In this document: positions 9,159-16,124 of the stretch, piece by piece
How the letters are laid out: each line of letters begins with the position of its first letter
Position numbering within the stretch: the first letter of the stretch is position 1
NCBI GenBank assembly: GCA_024196135.1
Contig: JAMQCK010000767.1
Coordinates: 1-16,124, forward strand
Length of the DNA stretch: 16,124 nucleotides
From: Pleurotus ostreatus/Saccharomyces cerevisiae fusant
Lineage: Eukaryota; Opisthokonta
Direction: 5' to 3'
Position numbers and translations under genes: made by a program
Notes under the pieces: model-generated
What the model was told of the DNA's origin: nothing
What the model saw: the letters and a program-made list of their open reading frames with translations, nothing else
Databases searched by the model: none

Positions 9159-10122
9159 GTGATACCCGCGGCTCGCGGCCTTTTGGCTACAACACAGTGG
9201 AGGTGGTATGTTGGGATCGCGAGCTCGACTCGGCGTATTGGTCTCGATTTTGATTGTTGCTTGTGAAGTTGTTCCTTGGTCTGAAGTCTGCTTGGTCCGT
9301 GGTCGTTGCCTGTTTGTCGATAAAGATGTAATTCCTAGATATATTGTTCGAGAGCTAGTATCTTCATCGAAGGAATCCAATGTTTGCTTGGCTGTTGCCT
9401 TATCGAGTCTAACTGGATGAACGACAGAAAGCAATGTATTCTGTTAGACTTCTTGAGGCCCGAAGCTCGAGTGCAAGGCGACCTCGTTTGATAGTGTCGT
9501 CACATACGTCGAGCAGAGGGATGCAGTCGGAACTGTCGAGTCCAGCAATGCAGGCGACCGTGAGACCACCAAGCATACGCAGAGGGCAAAAGACGAAAAA
9601 AGCAGCGACCCTCGTTCACCAAGATACGTTTCCCTACTAGATAGATAGATGAATCAGGCGTCATGACGCGGATAAGTGACGATACGATATGCAGTCGATA
9701 GGGTAGGAGTTCGAGCGTAATGTACGTGTATAATGACAACATGGGAAAGTCCATCGCAAAGCGTCCGTAAGTATTCGTAGCCAGATGGTTCGTGGCGGTA
9801 TTCATGATGATGTAGCCCAAAACCTCCATCCCTGGCGGATTGTAAGTAAGGCGCAAGACGGTGCAGCGGGTATAGCAAGCAGGCACTGGCACTCGAGGTC
9901 CAACGAAATGATTTTCGCGGGGAGAATAGGACCAGGAATGATGGCGGGCTTCCTATGCGAATGGCCGACAATGCTGTGGTCGCATGTGCTCGTCAGCGTC
10001 TTTGTCCTCGCTCAACGCCTTGGGCTCGAGATGACGGTCGAACAAGACGACAGGCACGGAAGGCAACCGCGCTAGCGACATCTCGTATGCCGAACCAGCG
10101 GTGCGCCAGACCCATGCCTGGC
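9159..10122. other. Convergent intergenic region with unassigned open frames
   Basis: This holds the 3' ends of the DUF7770-like gene (+) and of one fucosyltransferase-like gene (-). Several frames of 60-130 codons are open on both strands between 9430 and 10110. On the reverse strand, fragments such as LARLPSVPVVLFDRHLEPK (around 10025-10075) and TYNPPGMEVLGYIIMN (around 9800-9845) look protein-like but lie in frames that do not join by plausible introns. They could be remnants of a decayed gene or chance. A three-copy TAGA tract lies near 9640. No domain was recognised. Confidence 0.3.
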
Positions 10123-11641
10123 TCAATAGAACCGAATGCTGATCGGCTCCTTGCCGTCCACGAGCCGCCGGTGAACGATATTACTAGTGAAGGACGACCA
10201 CTGGCGAGCAGTCAGTATACATAACATGCAACGAGGAATGCGCCCGACTCACCCCGTTTCCGATGAACACCGCCGCTCTTCTCGCGATATCCATGTCAAT
10301 GGCCATGTTCACGTCCATCTGCTCCGCGTTGTACTCCAGGTCTGCCGTCGTGACAATCTTCTTCCACCCCACCGCCTTCAGCGCCTTCTTGAGGTCGTCC
10401 ACGTACGAGCTCCGGTCGTTCGTCAAGATGTACATCACGTCAAGCGTCCTTGTGTGCCCCAGCACGCGCCCGGCGTTCACGTAGTCCCGCCGCGACGTCT
10501 GTACCTTCTCGACTATGGCGTCGAAGCTCGGCAGACATCGTTGTAGGTAGTACGCCTTGTTCTCCTCCGTATTCCACCCCCACTTCGCTCCTTGGGGATC
10601 TGGCGGGACGAAGGAATCGGGCAGGAAGGGGAGGAGGTTCCACGAGTAGAACGTGCTGTTCCATGTCGCGAGGTCAAGGCAGGCCTGCTTGAAGTCGCCG
10701 CGGCGGATGTGAATGGCGAGCATGCGCGAGTAGGGATCCGCGTATGCGGTGCTATTATCGACGCGGAAGAGGTGCTCGTTCCGCGCTACACCGCCTTCGA
10801 CGACGGGGGACGTGCGGAGGAGCTGTGAAACGGGTCCTTTCGAGAAGCGGTCCCATAACGACAGGATGCGCTCGCTGCCCCAGAGCCAGAGATCGAACGT
10901 CTGAGGCACGGCGTCAACCTCGAGTGGTGCGGGGATAATCTCGATGCAGTTTTCAGGTGCCTCGAGCAGGAGCCTTCTCCAGGTCTCGAAGATTACCGTG
11001 CCATTTTCCCAGCGGATGGGTTCCTTGATGTCCTGGGTGTGTATTCTTCGCCTGCGCTGTGGCGGGCAGACGCGATCCCAGTAGTGATCGTTGACGGCGC
11101 GGGGTGCGGGATCGCCTGCTGGCCATGGTGCGCCTGCAGCGGGGCCGGATATGAGGGCGTTCAATGGTGTGTGGGGAGGCCATTCGCGTGCCTGGGCGTA
11201 CGGCCACGGGTAGTAGCTCGTCTTCCAGACGTAGTCTTGGAAAACGTACGAGCGATTGGATTCGTAGGAGAGGTGTGCGTTCATGAGGATTTCGTTGAGG
11301 ACGTTATTCCAGCCGAGTGAAGCGATCTGGTTCGTGAAGCGGACGTAGCGCCCGTTGTAGCCCTCGGGCGGTGGGAGGGAGAAGTTGTGTTGCGGTAGCG
11401 CATCCTCCCACTTGTCCAGCTCCCACCAGTCTGGGGGTCCACCGAGGAGGGCAGTGCCGATGAACTTTTGCAGGTAGCCCACGGGGAGGTGACGCGTCTT
11501 GGGATGGAGGTAGAAGGCGAGGGGGATCGCGACGAAGACTGTCGCGCAGATGGCGGTGAGTAGGCGCCGTAGACGGATGCGTCTCCAGGATGAGGCGGGC
11601 TTGTGCAGCTGGCGGTAGGCGTAGGACAGTTTGTTGCCCAT
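10123..11641 (-). CDS. Fucosyltransferase-like type II membrane protein, copy A
   Basis: This belongs to the GDP-fucose protein O-fucosyltransferase-like superfamily, GT-B enzymes that move fucose from GDP-fucose onto Ser/Thr in the secretory pathway; the substrate of this fungal branch is unknown to me. Two exons, 11641-10253 and 10200-10123, flank a 52-nt intron and give 488 aa. A short basic cytosolic tail precedes a signal anchor at about 28-45 (TAICATVFVAIPLAFYL). The lumenal part has GRYVRFTNQIASLGWNNVLNE (98-117), the donor-binding motif HIRRGD (311-316), VMYILTND (402-409) and the C-terminal FIGNGWSSFTSNIVHRR, the usual late motif of this superfamily. Five N-glycosylation sequons are present (N86, N129, N213, N296, N328). 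An ATG at 11665 would add eight residues, but 11641 has the context ccaccATGg. It is the divergent paralog of the gene at 12481. Confidence 0.85.
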
Positions 11642-12480
11642 GGTGGGGAAAGGCAAGAGGTGCATAGCCTGCTGTGACGCGCGCGATGGAATGAGCGCTC
11701 CTCGGGGCAGTGATCCGTCTCGATCACTAACAAAACGCGATCGGCTGCCGTCGACAAATCCTGACTTCAGCTTTCACTTGCTCGTATATATATGTCAAAG
11801 CCAGTCTTGCGTATTCTCTCTAGCTCTCCGACATCCGTATAGAGGCAGTGCCCCGGGCTTTTTAGGCCAGGAGTCCCTGAACATTGAACAAGGTCCCCGT
11901 CTGCCGATGCTCCTGCGCATGGGCCAGTGCAAGAGCCTCAATTACCGTGCAGACATGTAATACGGCCATCGCAATTCAAGCGGGACTTTTCCTCAAACGA
12001 ACTGGGCTGAGATAACGTATGATGTGGGTCTAGGTGACCTCTCTTCCTGCGGCGTTGTATAGCGCCCATCAGACAGATATCAGCACGGATTCTTCCTACA
12101 ATTTCGACACAGCCTTTCAACGGTATAGAGGTCTCTGTAATCGATGGGTTTAACTGCCTCGCTGTTCTGAGCAGAACGAAGTGAGCGTAGTCGGCCATAG
12201 TCAAGTTGAAGGCGCCAGCCAAGCCAAGCACGATATTTGAGCATCCCGAGGCACACCGCCCGGATCAGCCAACGTCTATTGTACCTTTCTGAGCAAGTTC
12301 CCGAGTACCATCGTCTCGGACTCGGAGCGCGGTGAGAACGCGCCGAAGGGCGACCTCGATCATCGTGGGTAAGAAAGCAGTGCCTCAACAGCGCGCATAG
12401 TGCTTTATTTTGCCACCATCATGGCTTGCCTTCTGCATTAGCCTCTTTCCCCCTTGCCCTCCCTTTCCCCTCCCCCCGCC
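11642..12480. promoter_or_regulatory. Shared divergent promoter region of the two fucosyltransferase-like paralogs
   Basis: These 839 bp separate the two start codons. A TATATATA tract at 11785-11792 lies about 145 bp upstream of the copy A ATG and is a candidate TATA element for it. A pyrimidine tract (about 12441-12478) directly precedes the copy B ATG, as is common at basidiomycete transcription starts. Two reverse-strand frames of about 100 codons (11938-12388) overlap in different phases; they show no family features and I leave them unannotated. No TATA-like element was found near copy B. Confidence 0.5.
12421..12441 (+). promoter_or_regulatory. Candidate uORF (MACLLH) before copy B
   Basis: An ATG in the context accatcATGG opens a six-codon frame ending in TAG at 12439-12441, 39 bp before the main ATG at 12481. 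If the mRNA begins upstream of 12421, scanning ribosomes should meet it first and it could lower translation of copy B. If transcription starts inside the CT tract after 12441 it has no effect. Confidence 0.35.
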
Positions 12481-14083
12481 ATGGCGCCCCACACGTTCGA
12501 CGGCTACTCGCAGCTGCCCACCAACGTCGCGCCGCCGGCGTTCTGGCGGGTGCAGGGCTACGCCAGCCACTACTCGCGGGTCGCGGTGCAGTACGTGCGG
12601 AATGCGCGCCGATCGCTCGTCCTCGGGCTCATCGCCGCTTTCGTTTTTCTCCTCGTTGTCATTGCCGTCCTTGGGGGGAGGGGAGCAGGGGAAGGGCTCT
12701 TGGATGGGCCGCCGCTGCTGGGTGGGCCGCCGGACTGGTCGGACATGTGGGCGTACGAGGCGGGGCTGCCGCAACACAATCCGAACTTGACGTTCCCCGA
12801 GGGCACCAGCGGGCGTTATGTGAAGTTCACCTGCGAGGTGCAGCAGCTGGGGTGGAATAATGCGTTAAATGAGCGGTGCGTCGTCTGCCCATTCCCTAGA
12901 GCTCTGCTAATCCGTGCACCTCCAGGTTGATGAACGCTCATCTGGCGTACGCGAGTAAGCGCGCATACGTCTTCCAGGACTACATCTGGAAGCTCGAATA
13001 TTATCCCTGGCAGCAATCGCAGTACCTCGACCCCCCGCCTCGCACACCGATGAACGCGCTCATCGCAGGGCCAGCGGCGGGCGGCGAGTGGGACCCCGAG
13101 GACCCCGCGCCGCGCTCGGTGTCGGCGACGTACTACGAAGAGGTCTGTCCGCCCGAGCAGCGCCGGGTGATCACCACGGGCGAGGTGAAGGACACGTACC
13201 GCTGGGAGTCCGGGGACGTGATCTTCCGCGTGTGGCGGGAGCTGCTGCTCGATGCGCCGGAGCGGTGCATCGAGATCGTGTCCGAGGACAGGGAGAAGGA
13301 CGGGTACCCGCAGGTGTTCGACTTGTTCCTATGGGGCTCGGACCGCATCCTTTCGCTGTACGACGAGTTCATCAAGTCACCTGTGTCGCGGCTGCACGCC
13401 ACGTCGTCCGTCGTTGCGGCGGGCGTCGCGCGCAATCTTCCTTTGTTCCGCTCGCGGGGGAAGGGCGGCCCGCTGGACCCCTTCGAGCGCACGCTTGCGA
13501 TGCACATCCGCCGCGGGGACTTCAAGGACGCCTGCCTGGGTCTCGCGGCGTGGAACAGCACATTCTACAGCTGGAACCTGCTGCCCGAGCTCCCCGACCG
13601 CTTCACCGCGCACGAGGGCGGCGGCTGGGGGTGGAACACCGAGGAGAACATCGCGCTCTACCTCGAGCACTGCCTGCCGACGTTCGACGCCATCGTGCAG
13701 AAGACTCGGGACGCGAAGCGCGATTACCTGGCGGAGGGGGAGAAGAAGGGGGAGAAGCGCATTCTTGACGTGATGTATATCCTCACGAACGATGAGAGTG
13801 CGTGGCTGGATGAGCTGAAGGATGCGCTGAGGAAGGATGGGTGGGGGACGATCGTTACGACGAAGGATTTGCGGTTCGACCAGGAGACGATGGACACGAA
13901 TATGGCGGTGGACATGGAGCTGGCAAGATTAGCCGCGGTCTTCATCGGCAATGGGGTCGGTACTCTCGTCTGGGCTCCATCTCATAAATCTAACGTCCTT
14001 CGCAGTGGTCGTCATTCACCAGCAACATCGTCCACAGAAGACTCGTCGACCAAAGGGAGTTCATCAGCACCCGCTTCTTTTAG
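12481..14083 (+). CDS. Fucosyltransferase-like type II membrane protein, copy B
   Basis: This is a paralog of copy A. Exons 12481-12875, 12926-13955 and 14006-14083 give 500 aa. The start has a strong context (cccgccATGG). The cytosolic tail is longer than in copy A, with the signal anchor at about 46-64 (VLGLIAAFVFLLVVIAVL). The lumenal domain matches copy A nearly throughout: LLGGPPDW, GRYVKFTCEVQQLGWNNALNE, MNAHLAYASKRAYVFQDYIWK, EEVCPPEQRR, HIRRGD (325-330), WNSTFYSWNLLPELPDRF, VMYILTNDE and FIGNG-WSSFTSNIVHRRLV. The last intron (13956-14005) sits at exactly the same codon as the single intron of copy A. The intron at 12876-12925 is absent from copy A. Third positions are more strongly G/C than in copy A. 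Likely a Golgi or ER glycosyltransferase; the acceptor substrate is unknown. Confidence 0.87.
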
Positions 14084-14952
14084 CTGGGGCTTGGCGTCGC
14101 ATCTTGTCCTTCTGATTCTTGAAACTGCACCTTTTTGTGCGCGTCTGCGCAGGATATCATGTGGCTGATGGTAGTCCTACGGTCCGTCCTCATTCATCTT
14201 GCTTACACACGTCCACCTCACAACACGCCGGGTTTGCGGGGCATATATTATTGTATACACGGCTGATATTTATGTGCGCGCGACACTGCGGGCTCTATGT
14301 ACTGTACACCTCATACCACACCATGCAAAGTGGTTGCTTGCATGTACATGTACCTAGCTCGCCTCTGTCGTTCCCCTAACAAGTACATGGTCCACTAATA
14401 TACCCTCACTGTCAGTCTTGTTGCATACTTAGGCTCTCGTGTATATATCATACTTCTTGGGTAGAGACAGACGGACCAGAAGAGGGACCAAGGGTACTCT
14501 AAGACTTGGTAGGAGAGCCCGAGTAGTGTAAGGCAGCTTGCAAGTTGAACTTCAAGGTGGAAGCTTCTGTGCACGTGTATCTCACGTGCGTCGGTTCCGA
14601 GCTTGGGCGCTCCGCGGCACTCGGCCCGCAAAGCCAACTGCGTCTTTGCCGCTGCTGACTCTTGCTTGCAGGCCCTCGACATCTCCGACGGCCGCTATGT
14701 AGCATCTGCGGCTTCGTCGTATACACCTTGACTCACATGTCTGTTCTGCATCGACCTCCGCATCGACAGTCCTCTTGTTACTCCCGCACCTGTGTCTATT
14801 TGCTTGATGTGCTCGAGCTCAGCTTCATCCAAGAATGAGCCGCATCAGGCGTCTACCATCATGACAGCCGTGGTCATCGCACCTGCAAGCACACAAGCCG
14901 ACGCAGTATATCCATCCAAGTTTGTTACGCAGTGCCAGGTCCTCGACCATTT
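14084..14952. other. Convergent intergenic region
   Basis: This is the region between the stops of copy B (+) and the Ind1 gene (-). It is AT-richer near 14230-14460, with alternating TATA/GTAC stretches fitting 3' UTRs. Two CACGTG hexamers lie at 14572-14577 and 14583-14588. A small forward frame (ATG at 14737, stop at 14838, 33 codons) and reverse frames of 75-95 codons (14395-14726) show no family features. I do not call a gene, although the E-box pair could be the promoter of a short or non-coding transcript. Confidence 0.35.
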
Positions 14953-15946
14953 TTATGGAATCGCCTGCCATACTTTCTCCGCCATGGACTTCATACGAAC
15001 AAGCCACTGCTCCGCCCCAGGACCATCGTCCTTCCGCTTGTCCCCAGACATAAGCGGGTAGGGTATGCCCGCATCTGCCGCTGCAGCTACTGCAGGCGCG
15101 AGGGGAAGCTCGGCGAGGAGGCTGATGTCGGTGTTTTTGGCGAACTCGCGGACGTGGTCGGGCGGGCCCCAGAGATAGTGTGGGGTTGTACATGACGGGC
15201 AAAGGAGGTGCGATTGATTGAGTACGAGGCCAGTTATCTGGAATGATGTATTAGTATGTGCACAAGGGTATGAGGGAATGCATCAAAGCTTTAAAGCGTA
15301 CCGGTACGTTGACCTTCCTAAGCATGTTGATGCCCTTGCGCACATCTGCGAGGGCGACATCTTGAGGTGTCGATACAATCACGGCGCCGTGAACGTTCGT
15401 GAGCTGGGCGAGCGAGAGGGGGACGTCTCCTGTGCCCGGAGGTAGGTCCACCACGAGCGCATCGAGACCTGCAGGACTCGCGGCCGACCAGTCGACGTCA
15501 AAGAGGAGTTGTTGCACCGCTTTCTGTACCATGAGCCCACGCCATACTACCGGGGCGTCAGGGCGGACGAGGTATCCCATGGACATGTTTGGTATTCCGT
15601 GATTTACAAGGGGGCGGATAGCGCCCTTGTCGGTGAGCTCCGGCTCAAATGCATCGTGAAGACCGAGTAGAGTGGGTACAGATGGTCCAAAAACGTCGAG
15701 ATCGAGGAGACCGACGCGCAGTTGGAGATGGGAAGCGAGTGTGGCTGCAAGGTTGGCGGCGATGGTAGACTTGCCGACGCCGCCTTTACCACTGGCGACC
15801 GCGATCACCCTGCGGACGTGCGCAATAGGCCTGCGCTCGATTCCTCCTCCGCGACGAGGCATTGAAGGCACATCCTTCGGGAGCGTCCGCGCGCGGGGGA
15901 TGCCCAACGGGTTTTCGTGCGCGAGACGGGCGGATGCGCGGAACAT
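14953..15946 (-). CDS. IND1: Ind1/NUBPL-type Mrp/NBP35 P-loop ATPase, mitochondrial complex I assembly
   Basis: Ind1 proteins bind a labile [4Fe-4S] cluster and deliver Fe-S to respiratory complex I in the mitochondrial matrix. Exons 15946-15302 and 15237-14953 are joined over a 64-nt intron with a perfect TACTAAT branch site, giving 309 aa. The N-terminus (MFRASARLAH) is basic and acid-free for its first 10 residues, as in a matrix-targeting peptide. The family's LPKDVPSMPRRG segment follows, then the deviant Walker A GKGGVGKS (53-60), LLDLDVFGPS (80-89), MGYLVRPDAPVVWRG (123-137) and the switch motif DLPPGTGD (167-174). The cluster-binding CPSC (C228, C231) lies in exon 2. The usual ENMS before the CxxC reads LNQS here. 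The cytosolic relatives Nbp35 and Cfd1 are excluded by the targeting peptide and the LPKDVPSMPRRG segment. The gene is divergent from the one at 16012. Confidence 0.92.
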
Positions 15947-16011
15947 GGCGATCGGGGAAGGGGAAAGGGGCGTCGCGTGACGTCATCATCACGCCCCCTT
16001 CCCGAGCGGTC
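15947..16011. promoter_or_regulatory. 65-bp bidirectional promoter gap
   Basis: Only 65 bp separate the Ind1 ATG from the ATG of the divergent partial gene. If both models are right, the core promoters overlap each other and probably the coding starts. The gap is GC-rich (ggggcg, cccccttccc) with no TATA box. Confidence 0.45.
15978..15985. promoter_or_regulatory. CRE/ATF-type palindrome TGACGTCA
   Basis: This is a perfect eight-base palindrome, the consensus site of ATF/CREB-type bZIP factors, in the middle of the 65-bp gap and flanked by GCG and TCATCACGC. A given 8-mer is expected about once per 65 kb by chance, so its presence in so short a promoter is suggestive. Binding itself is not shown. 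Confidence 0.5.
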
Positions 16012-16124
16012 ATGTCCTGGTTCTCCTCTAGGCGCTCGTCCGCAGAATCGCACGATGTCCCCGGCCAGAGCAGGCTCGAGCACCACCAGATCCTCGCGGG
16101 CCGCCTCGGCCATCTCAACGAGTC
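16012..16124 (+). CDS. N-terminus of a divergent gene, possibly CRAL-TRIO/Sec14-like (partial)
   Basis: An ATG at 16012 opens a frame that runs to the window edge without a stop (37 full codons): MSWFSSRRSSAESHD, then HHQILAGRLGHLNE at the end. The LAGRLGHL(T/N)E-type segment resembles the N-terminal lead-in of fungal Sec14/CRAL-TRIO lipid-transfer proteins, which usually reads GHLTxEQ before the first helix. The domain itself is outside the window, so the family is only suggested. The alternative reverse-strand frame through here (MAEAAREDLVVLEP...) would have to run over the start of Ind1 and is less likely. Confidence 0.45.
   Translation, partial: MSWFSSRRSSAESHDVPGQSRLEHHQILAGRLGHLNE

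Noticed and set aside
8562..9434. 290-codon reverse-strand open frame
   Set aside because: It is antisense to the DUF7770-like frame, Arg/Pro-rich in places, and has no recognisable domain. Long antisense frames are expected opposite GC3-rich coding DNA.
11938..12388. Two overlapping reverse frames of about 100 codons in the divergent promoter
   Set aside because: They lie in different phases, share no coherent domain, and are not joined by acceptable introns; judged to be chance frames.
13088..13768. 226-codon forward frame inside fucosyltransferase-like copy B
   Set aside because: It is an out-of-phase shadow of copy B, rich in Arg, Gly and Ala, while the other frame carries all family motifs and clean splice sites.
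15805..16113. Reverse-strand frame upstream of Ind1 (MAEAAREDLVV...)
   Set aside because: It would overlap the Ind1 start on the same strand in another frame. The forward frame from 16012 gives a more natural N-terminus.
1..16124. Defence system, CRISPR array, transposon, or biosynthetic gene cluster
   Set aside because: No repeat array, terminal repeats, transposase, polyketide or peptide synthase, or prokaryotic-type operon is visible. The genes are ordinary fungal housekeeping or family genes.

Overview
The window reads as a compact, GC-rich genome segment from a filamentous basidiomycete, most likely an agaricomycete (Polyporales-like on general grounds). The evidence is many short introns (about 50-77 nt) with GTRNGY-type donors and occasional CTAAC/CTAAT branch sites, CT-rich tracts before starts, NNC/NNG-biased codons, and proteins of fungal families. 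I see no rRNA, tRNA, CRISPR array, transposon or prokaryotic-type operon. All gene models are hand-spliced from the sequence; no alignment or expression data were available.

Layout, left to right. (1) 3-104 (+): the last 33 codons of an unidentified gene. (2) 723-5626 (+): a 15-exon gene for a WDR48/UAF1-type WD40 protein (S. pombe Bun107, budding yeast Duf1 family), a deubiquitinase cofactor, 1377 aa in my model. (3) 5928-6869 (-): an aminoglycoside-phosphotransferase-fold kinase-like protein, 294 aa. (4) 6904-7915 (-): a small P-loop protein, 236 aa, with a degenerate G1 motif. It ends only 34 bp before the start of the kinase-like gene. (5) about 8584-9158 (+): a fungal DUF7770-like protein with an unresolved 5' end. 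(6) 10123-11641 (-) and (7) 12481-14083 (+): two paralogous type II membrane proteins of the GDP-fucose O-fucosyltransferase-like superfamily, arranged head to head over 839 bp. (8) 14953-15946 (-): Ind1/NUBPL, the mitochondrial Fe-S P-loop ATPase for respiratory complex I assembly. (9) 16012-16124 (+): the N-terminus of a divergent gene, possibly CRAL-TRIO/Sec14-like, cut by the window edge.

Functional relations are mostly those of ordinary neighbours. The clearest organised unit is the divergent glycosyltransferase-like pair, a local inverted duplication with one intron difference. Two other arrangements deserve attention: the P-loop/kinase tandem with almost no intergenic space, and the 65-bp gap between the Ind1 start and its divergent neighbour, which holds a perfect TGACGTCA palindrome. 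I found no convincing new multi-gene system. The most unusual protein is the P-loop protein with Arg in place of the Walker A Lys.
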